This document shows, one piece after another, positions 42,455 to 51,015 of a DNA stretch of 64,000 nt. The notes under the pieces are model-generated. The model had not been told where the DNA came from. It made no database searches and saw only the letters and a list, made by a program, of their open reading frames with translations. Each line of letters opens with the position of its first letter. Position 1 is the first letter of the stretch. Source of the DNA: Caproicibacter sp046707225 (lineage in GTDB: Bacteria > Bacillota > Clostridia > Oscillospirales > Acutalibacteraceae); NCBI RefSeq assembly GCF_046707225.1, contig NZ_JBJKOP010000046.1, forward strand, positions 1 to 64,000, given 5' to 3'. A program made the translations under genes and the position numbers.

Positions 42455-43711
42455 TTGACATCGTATCACTTTTTATTTGATCTGGCTTTGATTCTGCTCA
42501 GTACCAAGCTTCTCGGTCTGCTGACAAGAAAAGTCCAGATGCCTCAGGTGGTCGGTGCTCTGCTCGCTGGCCTGATTCTTGGACCGGCCATGCTGAACAT
42601 CCTGAAGGAAACTGATTTTATTTCAAAAACCGCCGAAATCGGCGTTATCGTCCTGATGTTTACGGCAGGGCTTGAGACCGATTTTCAGGAAATGAAAAAG
42701 ACGGGAAAAGCGTCTTTTCTGATCGCCATGGTCGGCGTCCTCATTCCACTGGCCGGCGGTTACGCTGTTGCGGCAATGTTCAACAAAACCATGCTGCCGG
42801 AAGTCGACGTCAGCCTGTTTCTGCAAAATGTTTTTATCGGGGTCATTCTTACGGCGACCTCCGTGAGCATTACGGTCGAAACGCTGAATGAAATCGGCGC
42901 GCTGAACACCCGGTCCGGAAACGCGATTCTCGGGGCCGCGGTGATTGACGACGTGCTCGGCATTGTCTGCCTGACCCTTGTCACCAGCGCCGCGGACCCT
43001 TCGGTCAATATCGCGGTCGTCCTGCTGAAAATCGTCGGCTTCTTTTTCTTCGCGGGCGTCGCGGGATACCTATTTTATCTTCTGTTTAAAAAAATGATCA
43101 ATCGGAGCGACAAGGATCTGCGGCGTTATGTCATCCTCGCTTTCGTTTTCTGTCTTTTGCTTTCTTACTGCGCGGAGCGCTTTTTTGGCGTCGCCGATAT
43201 TACGGGCGCCTATATTGCGGGCCTGATTCTTTCGAACACCAAGGAGACCGAATACATAACTTCCCGCTTCAACACGGTTTCCTACGCGCTTCTCTCCCCC
43301 ATGTTCTTCGCCAGCATCGGCATTAACGTCTCCCTGCCGGAAATGACGCCCTCCATTCTGTGGTTTTCCGTTCTGCTGACGGTCGTCGCCGTCTTAACGA
43401 AAATCGTCGGCTGCGGGCTTGGGGCCAGGTTATGCAGGTTCACAGGAAGGGAAAGCCTTCAGATCGGCGTAGGCATGATTTCCCGCGGTGAAGTAGCCTT
43501 AATTGTAGCAAACAAGGGGTTCGCACTGAAAATGATGTCCCCCGTTTATCTGGGTCCCGTTGTTTTGACGGTGATTCTGACGACGATCCTGACCCCAATT
43601 CTTCTGAAAATTGTGTATCGGAACCAGGACCTGACGCACAATTCACCGGAAATGTTCGAAAATAAAGTCGGCAAGCATTATCAGGCTCAGGAAAATTATG
43701 ATAAAGGATAA
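42455..43711 (+). CDS. Cation:proton antiporter, CPA2 (KefB/NapA) type
   Basis: The protein has 418 residues and twelve or so membrane segments. It starts with TTG, supported by GGGAGGGGAAC 4 bases upstream. The N-terminal PQVVGALLAGLILGP and the membrane-buried AAVIDDVLGI pair of aspartates are typical of CPA2 exchangers, which move Na+ or K+ against protons. The C-terminal RCK regulatory domain found in Kef systems is missing. Divergent from the trmK operon, with its own promoter and terminator. Confidence 0.88.
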   Translation: MTSYHFLFDLALILLSTKLLGLLTRKVQMPQVVGALLAGLILGPAMLNILKETDFISKTAEIGVIVLMFTAGLETDFQEMKKTGKASFLIAMVGVLIPLAGGYAVAAMFNKTMLPEVDVSLFLQNVFIGVILTATSVSITVETLNEIGALNTRSGNAILGAAVIDDVLGIVCLTLVTSAADPSVNIAVVLLKIVGFFFFAGVAGYLFYLLFKKMINRSDKDLRRYVILAFVFCLLLSYCAERFFGVADITGAYIAGLILSNTKETEYITSRFNTVSYALLSPMFFASIGINVSLPEMTPSILWFSVLLTVVAVLTKIVGCGLGARLCRFTGRESLQIGVGMISRGEVALIVANKGFALKMMSPVYLGPVVLTVILTTILTPILLKIVYRNQDLTHNSPEMFENKVGKHYQAQENYDKG

Positions 43712-43728
43712 TCGCTGAAACACCACAT

Positions 43729-43766
43729 AAAAAAACTTCTCTGCCTCACTGGCAGAGAAGTTTTTT
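43729..43766. terminator. Bidirectional rho-independent terminator
   Basis: A 15-base-pair stem (43731-43745 with 43751-43765) around the loop TCACT, with A and T runs inside the outer stem. It ends both the antiporter and the convergent GGDEF operon. Confidence 0.93.
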
Positions 43767-43767
43767 A

Positions 43768-44712
43768 TCATTCTATATTTTCCGCAGGATAGTACCAATT
43801 GTCCCCTTCCTGCTTTTTCGCAATATACATCGCACGGTCTGCCTTCACAATCAGTTGGTCGACCGAATCCCCGTCCTGAGGGTAAAAACTGACTCCGACG
43901 CTCAAACAGATTTCCACCGAAATCCCATTGCAGACAATGGCGTCCCGCTTTGCCTGAAGAATCTTGGACACGACGATTTTATAATTGTCCGGCGCGTTAA
44001 TCTGCGGAAGCAGGATCAGAAATTCGTCTCCCCCGTAACGGGCCACAACATCGTTTCTGCGCGTCGCCGCGGTCAGGATTCCCGCAACCTGAACCAGAAT
44101 CTTGTCTCCGGCTTCATGGCCGTAGGTATCGTTAATCTGCTTAAAGTTATCCACATCGATAAACATGAGTCCAAGAACTTCATGATTCCGCTCCGCCGCG
44201 CGAAGGAATTTTTCCGCCAGTTCATAAAACAGCGCCCGATTGGCGACCCCCGTCAGCTGATCGTAATAGGCAAGGCTTTGAATGGCCTTTTCCTTCTGTT
44301 TCAGCTCCTGATTCAGAAGACGGAGCTGGCTGATGCTTTCCCTGAGCTGACGGATCCGCTCGAAGGAATCCGTCACCTCCGTAAATTCCAGAAGAAGGCG
44401 TTTTTGGTCCTCTTCCATAAAACGGGTTACCCTGATATTGTATTTTTCACGGCTGTCGATCAGTTTTTCATGCATGGCGGCGGAAAAAAAAAGGCTATGC
44501 CCCTGCTCCAGCGCATCTATCAGGGATATTTGAAAATACGGGCTGTTAAAACCGGGAATGAGTTCCGGCAAGCTGCCGCACTTTCCATCTTCACTGTGTC
44601 TTTTTATAAAGCGAAGCATGAAGCGGTTTTGAAATAATATTTTCAGCTTCTCATCGACAATGAGAATTCCAAGATTCAGATGATCCAGCACCTCGTGAGC
44701 AACCGTATCCAT
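43768..44712 (-). CDS. Diguanylate cyclase with N-terminal PAS-like domain
   Basis: The protein makes cyclic di-GMP from two GTP. It has 314 residues. Residues 5-115 form a PAS-like sensor, 120-150 a signalling helix, and 150-310 the GGDEF domain with an intact GGDEF at 227-231. The RxxD inhibitory site (Arg218, Asp221) is also present, so product feedback is likely. No membrane segment is seen, so the enzyme is cytoplasmic. The gene follows cheC with a one-base overlap. Confidence 0.92.
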   Translation of the reverse strand: MDTVAHEVLDHLNLGILIVDEKLKILFQNRFMLRFIKRHSEDGKCGSLPELIPGFNSPYFQISLIDALEQGHSLFFSAAMHEKLIDSREKYNIRVTRFMEEDQKRLLLEFTEVTDSFERIRQLRESISQLRLLNQELKQKEKAIQSLAYYDQLTGVANRALFYELAEKFLRAAERNHEVLGLMFIDVDNFKQINDTYGHEAGDKILVQVAGILTAATRRNDVVARYGGDEFLILLPQINAPDNYKIVVSKILQAKRDAIVCNGISVEICLSVGVSFYPQDGDSVDQLIVKADRAMYIAKKQEGDNWYYPAENIE

Positions 44713-45335
44713 TAAAGCCCCGCCTCAATTCCGTCAAGCAAACGAAACAGCTCCTGAAAGGATTCCACCATTAAATCAATGATAACCGCACCCTCTATTT
44801 CCGTGTCGTCGATCAGGAAAGTAACAAACAGGATCATAAAGGAATGGTTTTTTTCACCGTCTAAATCTTTGTTGAAATCGATCCGGTTATAGACCGCCAC
44901 CTGTGGGAGGTCATAGTTCAGCTGAATATTGATCAAATTTCCAAGTTCTCCGAGAATACAGTTGAGCAGAATATTCCCGATTTCCCGGATCACGTCAAAA
45001 TCGACATCGGTAAAAACGGTGTCTTCCGGCGCAAGAGAGCCTTCTCCGGAGCAAAGAGCCACAAATTTCTTTATTTTATCGGCCGGAAACACCAGGTTTG
45101 CTTTTCCCGTCAGGCTGTTTGTAAAGGATATCGTCGAAACCATCAGCGCCGCATCGAAAAATCCCGAGAACTGATCGCCGAGCAGTTCGCCGGACTCGGT
45201 TTCAGGAATTATGATTTTGGGGATCTGCAGCGCGATCCTTTTTTGGACAATTTCAGACAGCATATCCGCCGCTTTCCCCATGCCGATATTAAACAGCTCG
45301 CTTAGAATATCATAACGAAAGCATTCCCGATCCAT
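44712..45335 (-). CDS. cheC: CheC-like phosphatase of a response regulator
   Basis: CheC-type proteins remove phosphate from CheY-like regulators. The protein has 207 residues with both conserved D-x3-E-x2-N active sites: Asp9-Glu13-Asn16 in DILSELFN and Asp114-Glu118-Asn121 in DVIREIGN. Both appear intact, as in true CheC. The gene overlaps the CheY-like gene upstream by 26 bases and the GGDEF gene by one, so the three are translated together. No other chemotaxis genes are in the window. Confidence 0.9.
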   Translation of the reverse strand: MDRECFRYDILSELFNIGMGKAADMLSEIVQKRIALQIPKIIIPETESGELLGDQFSGFFDAALMVSTISFTNSLTGKANLVFPADKIKKFVALCSGEGSLAPEDTVFTDVDFDVIREIGNILLNCILGELGNLINIQLNYDLPQVAVYNRIDFNKDLDGEKNHSFMILFVTFLIDDTEIEGAVIIDLMVESFQELFRLLDGIEAGL

Positions 45336-45708
45336 TTTTATCGTCCCTTATCATCCGGTCGCACAGCAACCGCATTTTTTCATCATTCAGGGGTTTGTTG
45401 ACAAAAGCCAGAACATTCTGCGCCTCGATTTCCTCCCGAACGCTTTTCTGTACATCCGCGGTGACAACAATAACGCCGGAGCCGCCTTCCTTTTGAACGA
45501 TGCGAACCAGCTCAGCTCCGCTCAATTTCGGCATTAAAAGGTCGATGAAAATAAAATCCGGTTTCAGACTCCGAAACTTCTCGAGACCTTCCTCCCCGTC
45601 GGAAGCAAAACTGATTTCCATAACCTTACCCTGCATAATTTTTTTTAATAAATTAGCGGTTACTTTTTGAGAAAAAACAGAATCATCCACTATGAGGACA
45701 TGAATCAT
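45310..45708 (-). CDS. CheY-like stand-alone response regulator
   Basis: The protein has 132 residues, a receiver domain with no output domain. The acidic pair Asp8-Asp9, the phosphorylation site Asp56, Thr83 and Lys105 are all in place. With CheC and a diguanylate cyclase following in the same operon, it probably conveys a phosphorylation signal that CheC turns off. The partner kinase is not in the window. Confidence 0.92.
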   Translation of the reverse strand: MIHVLIVDDSVFSQKVTANLLKKIMQGKVMEISFASDGEEGLEKFRSLKPDFIFIDLLMPKLSGAELVRIVQKEGGSGVIVVTADVQKSVREEIEAQNVLAFVNKPLNDEKMRLLCDRMIRDDKNGSGMLSL

Positions 45709-45765
45709 ACGCTTGTTCAGCCTCCAGCAGTTATCGTTACAATAAATAATTAGACAATTTTCTTA

Positions 45766-45794
45766 ATCATAACATGGAGACAAAGCAATGTCAA
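45766..45794 (-). promoter_or_regulatory. Sigma-A promoter of the cheY-cheC-GGDEF operon
   Basis: TTGACA (45789-45794) and TATGAT (45766-45771) on the minus strand are 17 bases apart. The leader to the ATG at 45708 is about 50 bases. Confidence 0.85.
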
Positions 45795-45853
45795 TAAAGC
45801 CGTGGAAAGTGACTGCTGCAGCGCGAATTTTAACATTGCCGGAAGCTGTAGCA

Positions 45854-45900
45854 AAAATAAAAAAAGCAGGGAAAAGAGACAATAGGCCTTTCTCTTTCCC
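45854..45900 (-). terminator. Rho-independent terminator of the M18 peptidase operon
   Basis: On the minus strand a GGGAAAGAGA / TCTCTTTTCCC stem with one bulged base is followed by GC and a long T-rich run. Confidence 0.85.
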
Positions 45901-45918
45901 CCGGCAGACTTTAATTAT

Positions 45919-47319
45919 TTACGATTCAAAAAACACTCTGATTCCTTCGTAGGTCATATAGATGTCCAGCTTGGAAACGACTTCAAAGGGAGAATGCATG
46001 GACAATACCGGAACTCCGATGTCAACCACGTCAACATTCAGATTGGCGACATACATGGCAACCGTTCCGCCGCCGCCCGCGTCCACCTTTCCAAGTTCAC
46101 CGATCTGCCAGAGCACCCCGTTTGCCTCAAACAGGCGCCGGATTTCGGAAACAAATTCGGCGGAAGCCTCGCTGGAGCCGCTCTTGCCGCGTCCGCCCGT
46201 ATACTTGCACATTCCAACCCCTCCGTTCAGGAAACAGGAGTTGGCCGTCTCGTAAACATCCGCATAGTTCGGATCGTACGCAGCCGTCACGTCGGCGGAA
46301 AGGCATTTTGAACGGCTGAGAACGTGCCGTCCCTCCAGGCCCTCGGCCTCTGCCAGATCGGCGATAAAATAGCGCATAAACTGGCTGTTCAGGCCCGTGT
46401 TTCCGTCGCTGCCGATTTCTTCTTTATCCGCGAGGACGCTCAAAACCGTGTGCTTCGGGGTTTTCATCTGAAGCGCGGCCATCAGAGCCGGGTAAGCGCA
46501 GACTCTGTCGTCGTGTCCGTAAGCTCCAATCATGCTGCGGTCAAATCCGATGTCCACGGCGCCGAACGCGGGAACAAGCTCCAGGTCGGCAGATACGAAA
46601 TCTTCTTCCGTCATGCCGTACTTCTCATTGAGAATTTTCATCAGGTTGAGCTTAACCAGATTTTCGCCTTCCTCCACACGAACCGGACGGCTGCCGGCCA
46701 GTATGTTCAGGTTTTCTCCCTCAATCGCCTTGGAAAGTGTTTTCTGCATCTGTTCGGACGCGAGATGGGGCAAAAGATCCGTGACGGTAAACTGAGGGTC
46801 GCCCGGTTCTTCGCCGACACGCAGGTCCACATGAGTGCCGTCTTTCAAAACCACCCGTCCGTGCAGAGACAGCGGAACGGCCGTCCACTGGTACTTTTTG
46901 ATTCCGCCGTAATAATGTGTTTTGAACAGCGCCAGCCCGTCCTTTTCATAGAGCGGATGGGGCTTGAGGTCCAGTCTGGGGGAATCGATATGCGCCGCGG
47001 CAATCCTCACGCCGTCGCGGCAGCCTTCTTCTCCGATTATGGCCAGAATTACCGCTCTGTTCCGGTTGTTGTAGTAAACGCGGTCTCCGGGCTGATAGTG
47101 CTTTCCCTGTTCATAAGGGACAAATCCGGCCTTTTCCGCCGCCTCAATGGCGAAGCACGCCACTTCCCGCTCCGTTTTTGCCCGCCCGATAAAGCTGCGG
47201 TAGCCCTCGCAGAAACGGTCCGCCTGCTCCGCCTTTTCCTCCGGCACCTTAACAAAACCGTTTTTTCTGTCAATCAGAAGCTTTTTGGTCAATTCCTTGA
47301 TTTCTTCCTTTTTTTCCAT
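45919..47319 (-). CDS. M18 family aminopeptidase
   Basis: The protein has 466 residues, a dizinc metallopeptidase that removes N-terminal acidic or neutral residues. Metal and catalytic motifs are AAHIDSPRLD (His, first ligand), GHDDRVCAYP, DKEEIGSDGNTGL and the late HSPFEV. Length is normal for the family. It lies 14 bases after the lytic transglycosylase gene and ends the prfA operon. Confidence 0.93.
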   Translation of the reverse strand: MEKKEEIKELTKKLLIDRKNGFVKVPEEKAEQADRFCEGYRSFIGRAKTEREVACFAIEAAEKAGFVPYEQGKHYQPGDRVYYNNRNRAVILAIIGEEGCRDGVRIAAAHIDSPRLDLKPHPLYEKDGLALFKTHYYGGIKKYQWTAVPLSLHGRVVLKDGTHVDLRVGEEPGDPQFTVTDLLPHLASEQMQKTLSKAIEGENLNILAGSRPVRVEEGENLVKLNLMKILNEKYGMTEEDFVSADLELVPAFGAVDIGFDRSMIGAYGHDDRVCAYPALMAALQMKTPKHTVLSVLADKEEIGSDGNTGLNSQFMRYFIADLAEAEGLEGRHVLSRSKCLSADVTAAYDPNYADVYETANSCFLNGGVGMCKYTGGRGKSGSSEASAEFVSEIRRLFEANGVLWQIGELGKVDAGGGGTVAMYVANLNVDVVDIGVPVLSMHSPFEVVSKLDIYMTYEGIRVFFES

Positions 47320-47333
47320 GGTCCGACTCTCCT

Positions 47334-47906
47334 TTATATTTGATAAAGTTTTTTATACTTTTCATAGCTGTTCATGACGGCGTCCGCATAATTTCTTGTT
47401 TCCGAATAGGGGATCCGGGTTAAATTTTTCCCGTCCGGCGAGATTTCGGAATTCTTGAGCCAGCCGTCCACCGTTCCGGATCCAGCGTTATAGGCACAAA
47501 GGGCGGTGCGAAGCACTCCGTATTTTGTCACCATCATGGACAAATACCGGCACCCGTAGCGGATGTTAACCTCCGGCTGAAGAAGGTCCTGTTCGGTATA
47601 ATGGTCGTTCTGGCTTTCCTGAAGCCAGTTGAACGTGTCCGGCATTAACTGCATCAGGCCAAGCGCTCCGGATCGCGATTCCGCTTCCGCTTTAAAATTG
47701 CTCTCCGATCGAATCACCGCGTAAACAAGCGCGGGCTCCAGCCCGTATTCCCCGGCATACTTTTCGACATAGTCAGAATAACGAAGCGGGTATACCGATT
47801 TTTCAAAACGGTTGTACCCGATTCGGAGAACCAAAGCGGCCGCAATCAGCAGGGCCGCCAGCAAAACTGCCGACTTCCAGAGTTTTTTCTTTTTAGAGCG
47901 CTTCAT
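47334..47906 (-). CDS. Membrane-anchored lytic transglycosylase (SLT family)
   Basis: The protein has 190 residues. After a basic start and one membrane segment (13-30) comes the SLT domain with catalytic Glu68 in VIRSESNF, GALGLMQLMP at 80-89 and CAYNAGSG. It would cleave glycan strands outside the membrane to allow wall growth. The gene overlaps coaE by 14 bases. Confidence 0.92.
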   Translation of the reverse strand: MKRSKKKKLWKSAVLLAALLIAAALVLRIGYNRFEKSVYPLRYSDYVEKYAGEYGLEPALVYAVIRSESNFKAEAESRSGALGLMQLMPDTFNWLQESQNDHYTEQDLLQPEVNIRYGCRYLSMMVTKYGVLRTALCAYNAGSGTVDGWLKNSEISPDGKNLTRIPYSETRNYADAVMNSYEKYKKLYQI

Positions 47907-48507
47907 TCTCCTCCCCCAGAATTTGTTTCAGCAAGCAAGAGACGCTTGCTTCCAAAATATCATAACCGGTAGAGCCGCTGAAAACATGCCCGGCTCGCTT
48001 TTCATAAAATTCATTCGGGTTCTGCGCGCTCATGCGTTCTTTCGCCGCTTCCTCCGACAAACCGTCGCGATTCATAATCCTTTTCAGCCGGGATTCGGCC
48101 GGAGCCGTCACCGCGACGCTTGTGTCGCAAAGAGAATCGGCGCCGCTTTCAAACAGAAGGGGAGCGTCAAGAATCACGGCGACGGAGTCGCCGCTCTGCA
48201 GCTCCTGAATCCGCCGCACCGTCTCTTTCAGAATAACGGGATGTGTAATTTGATTCAGGCGGCGGGTTTTTGCCGGGTCGGCAAACGCCCGTTTCGCAAG
48301 CAGGCGCCGGTCGAGCTGTCCGTCGGCATTCACAAGATCCGCCCCGAACTCCTCTTTCAGCTCCGCCAGACACTCCGCGTTCTGAACGGCTTCCCTCGCC
48401 AGCAAGTCCGCGTCGATTACGGCGCAGCCAAGCTTTTGAAAAACCGCCGCCACGGTGGATTTTCCCGCCCCGGTTGGTCCCGTCAGTCCGATGACCGGCT
48501 TAATCAA
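47893..48507 (-). CDS. coaE: Dephospho-CoA kinase
   Basis: CoaE phosphorylates dephospho-CoA in the final step of coenzyme A synthesis. The protein has 204 residues. Walker A is GPTGAGKST at 10-18, and the AVIDADLLAREAV and DAPLLFESG motifs are conserved. It overlaps tsaC upstream by 8 bases and the SLT gene downstream by 14. Confidence 0.94.
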   Translation of the reverse strand: MIKPVIGLTGPTGAGKSTVAAVFQKLGCAVIDADLLAREAVQNAECLAELKEEFGADLVNADGQLDRRLLAKRAFADPAKTRRLNQITHPVILKETVRRIQELQSGDSVAVILDAPLLFESGADSLCDTSVAVTAPAESRLKRIMNRDGLSEEAAKERMSAQNPNEFYEKRAGHVFSGSTGYDILEASVSCLLKQILGEENEAL

Positions 48508-49522
48508 GCTGCAGCACCTCGAATCCCGCCGCCCGCATCAGTCGGTTGTAAACGGCAAGGCCGACTCCGTCGGGAGCCGGGCAGCGCGCGTAAACCGTTT
48601 TTGCCCCGAGATCGTCCAGCCGCCGAAGGGCCTCAAAAAGCTCCCTTGCCTGCGTTCCGTTGTCTTTTTCCGCTCCGTAGCATACGGCCGGGACCTTCAG
48701 CAGTTTGTCCTCGCCGTCGTAGCAGAGCGCCGCAACGCCCGGTTCCGCGTGAGAATTCACAAATGCAAAATAAGATTTTTCGCCGCCGCTCAAAATCACC
48801 ACATTCGCCTTCGGGGAATAATGCTTGTATTTCATCCCGGGCGACAGCGGCCTCGCTCCCTTCGGCAGAGGGTTCATGACGGCGGGGTCCACGTCCACCC
48901 GGCCCAGCACGGCCCGCAGCTGATCCAGTGTGATTCCGCCGGGTCTGAGCAGCCGCGGCGGGTCGGAAACCAGCGTTACGATTGTGGATTCCACACCGAC
49001 TCCGCAGGGGCCGCCGTCCAGGACGGCGTCAATTTTTCCGTCCATGTCCCGCATTACATGCTCCGCCGTTGTGGTGCTGGGCAAACCGGACCGGTTTGCA
49101 GAGGGCGCGGCGATGGGGACGCCCGCGGCGGTGATCAGAGCCCGCGCAACCGGATGCGAGGGAAAGCGGATTCCAACGGTCGGCAATCCTGTGCTGACCT
49201 CGTCCGGAATCAGTTCCGATTTCTGCAATACCATGGTGAGCGGCCCGGGCCAATACGCCCGCGCGAGCTTTTTCGCCGATTCAGGCAGATTTGTAACCAG
49301 CCGGTTAATCTGTTCCATGCCCGAGATATGGACGATCAGCGGATTGTCCTGAGGCCGGCCTTTCGCTTCAAAAATTTTTGTTACGGCCTTTCCGTCCAGC
49401 GCGTTTGCGGCCAGGCCGTAGACGGTTTCCGTCGGCATGCCGACAAGGCCGCCGTTTCTTATTATATGGGCCGCGGCTTCAATCGATTCGCCTTTCGCCG
49501 CGTCAAGGTAAAGTGTTTTCAT
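48500..49522 (-). CDS. tsaC: Threonylcarbamoyl-AMP synthase (Sua5 type)
   Basis: The enzyme makes threonylcarbamoyl-AMP for the t6A37 modification of ANN-decoding tRNAs. The protein has 340 residues, the long Sua5 form: YrdC domain at 1-210 (GLVGMPTETVYGLAANAL, KGRPQDNPLIVH, APSANRSGLPS) plus a C-terminal Sua5 domain beginning near SPGMKYKHYSP. It lies 1 base after prfA and overlaps coaE. Confidence 0.94.
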   Translation of the reverse strand: MKTLYLDAAKGESIEAAAHIIRNGGLVGMPTETVYGLAANALDGKAVTKIFEAKGRPQDNPLIVHISGMEQINRLVTNLPESAKKLARAYWPGPLTMVLQKSELIPDEVSTGLPTVGIRFPSHPVARALITAAGVPIAAPSANRSGLPSTTTAEHVMRDMDGKIDAVLDGGPCGVGVESTIVTLVSDPPRLLRPGGITLDQLRAVLGRVDVDPAVMNPLPKGARPLSPGMKYKHYSPKANVVILSGGEKSYFAFVNSHAEPGVAALCYDGEDKLLKVPAVCYGAEKDNGTQARELFEALRRLDDLGAKTVYARCPAPDGVGLAVYNRLMRAAGFEVLQLD

Positions 49523-49523
49523 T

Positions 49524-50615
49524 TTATTCTCCAGAATTTGTTCCGTTTTCAGCAGAATTCTTTAGTTTTTCCGCCCGGTCCGCTGCGATCAGAGCATCCA
49601 GAATTTCATCGAGGTCCCCGTTGAGGATCGCGTCCAGCCGGTACAGCGTCAGGCCGATTCGGTGATCCGTCACGCGCCCCTGCGGATAATTGTAGGTGCG
49701 AATCCGCTCCGAACGGTCGCCCGTCCCAACCTGAGAACGCCGTTCGGCAGCCACCTGATCGTCCTGTTCCTTTTGTTTGATTTCGTATAATCTGCTGCGC
49801 AGAATTTTCAGAGCCCTGTCCTTGTTTTTGTATTGGCTTCGTTCATCCTGACACTCCACCACCATGCCGGTCGGAAGATGGGTCACGCGGATGGCGGACG
49901 ACGTTTTATTGATGTGCTGGCCCCCGGCGCCGCTGGAACGGAACGTGTCGATTTTCAGATCGTTCGGGTCCAGTTCAAACTCCACCTCCTCAACTTCCGG
50001 CAGCACCGCAACCGTCGCTGTCGAGGTGTGAATCCGTCCCTGCTGCTCCGTCTCAGGCACACGCTGAACACGGTGGACCCCGCTTTCGTATTTCAGGCGG
50101 GAGTAAGCTCCGTCGCCCGTTATCATAAAGCTGATTTCCTTAAAGCCGCCCAGCTCGGTTTCATTGGCGTTCATGATTTCCGTCTGCCAGCCCCTTGACT
50201 GGGCATACATGCTGTACATACGGTACAGCACGCCGGAGAACAGGGCGGCTTCCTCCCCGCCCGCTCCGCCGCGAATTTCAACAATGACGTTTTTTTCATC
50301 GTTCGGGTCGCGCGGAAGCAGCAGAAGCTTCAGCTCTTCGCCGAAGCGTTCGCGGTCCGCGCGCGCCGTGCTGATTTCTTCTTCCGCCATATGCCGAAGC
50401 TCCCGGTCGGACTCTTCTTCCAGAATCTGCCTCGCTTCGTCTTCCGTTTCCTCGGTTTTCCGGAATTCGCGGTATTTTTCCACAATCGGCTCGATGGAAC
50501 GGACCTCTTTCATCAGTTCCCTCGATTGCTCCGGGTCGCACGCCACGACCGGGTCGCATAGTTTTCGGTTTAATTCTTCGTATCGTTTTTCAAAGACCGT
50601 CAAATTTTCAAACAT
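49524..50615 (-). CDS. prfA: Peptide chain release factor 1
   Basis: RF1 ends translation at UAA and UAG. The protein has 363 residues from the ATG at 50615. I prefer this start over the ATG two codons earlier because AAAGGAGA is 6 bases from it and homologues begin MFxxL. The stop-codon recognition tripeptide PET is near 187 and the catalytic GGQ at 231-233 in SSGAGGQHINKT. Confidence 0.96.
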   Translation of the reverse strand: MFENLTVFEKRYEELNRKLCDPVVACDPEQSRELMKEVRSIEPIVEKYREFRKTEETEDEARQILEEESDRELRHMAEEEISTARADRERFGEELKLLLLPRDPNDEKNVIVEIRGGAGGEEAALFSGVLYRMYSMYAQSRGWQTEIMNANETELGGFKEISFMITGDGAYSRLKYESGVHRVQRVPETEQQGRIHTSTATVAVLPEVEEVEFELDPNDLKIDTFRSSGAGGQHINKTSSAIRVTHLPTGMVVECQDERSQYKNKDRALKILRSRLYEIKQKEQDDQVAAERRSQVGTGDRSERIRTYNYPQGRVTDHRIGLTLYRLDAILNGDLDEILDALIAADRAEKLKNSAENGTNSGE

Positions 50616-50657
50616 CAGCATTCTCCTTTGTTTTTTAACCGTGAATCCAAAGGAGAG

Positions 50658-50855
50658 CTATAATTCATCCTGGCTGGTTTCCCGGACGATTTTTTTAATA
50701 TTCTTTTCGCACTTCAAACGCGGAACCATAATTTCATGGCCGCATTTTTGGCAGCGGATTTTAAAATCCATACCGGAGCGCAGCACCAGAAACGTATTGC
50801 ATCCGCACGGATGCGGCTTCTTCATTTGAAGCACGTCTCCCGGTCTGACGTCCAT
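50658..50855 (-). CDS. DUF951 small zinc-ribbon protein
   Basis: The protein has 65 residues and matches DUF951: DVRPGDVLQMKKPHPCGCN, a central RSGMDFKIRCQKCGHEI and a final basic helix. Two Cys pairs suggest one zinc ion. I chose the ATG at 50855 because GAGAGGTG precedes it. Function unknown; it is the first gene of the prfA operon. Confidence 0.87.
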   Translation of the reverse strand: MDVRPGDVLQMKKPHPCGCNTFLVLRSGMDFKIRCQKCGHEIMVPRLKCEKNIKKIVRETSQDEL

Positions 50856-50897
50856 GGGCGCACCTCTCTTCCATCGCAATTAATAGCCACAGTCTTT

Positions 50898-50926
50898 AGT
50901 ATAGACCAAAATTCGCCAAACAGCAA
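50898..50926 (-). promoter_or_regulatory. Sigma-A promoter of the DUF951-prfA operon
   Basis: TTGCTG (50921-50926) and TATACT (50898-50903) on the minus strand are 17 bases apart. Confidence 0.78.
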
Positions 50927-50953
50927 TATCCGCCGCCCAGTTTTTCGGGCGAC

Positions 50954-50982
50954 TTGCGGTTTGTCCAGGTTCGGCATATAAT
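50954..50982 (+). promoter_or_regulatory. Sigma-A promoter of birA
   Basis: TTGCGG (50954-50959) and TATAAT (50977-50982) are 17 bases apart, about 33 bases before the ATG at 51016. Confidence 0.8.
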
Positions 50983-51015
50983 AAATCCATTCTGAACAAT
51001 AAGGCTGGGATTATT

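Noticed and set aside
46324..47343. A 339-codon + frame under the M18 peptidase
   Set aside because: The peptidase motifs are clear on the minus strand; no ribosome site or family on the + strand.
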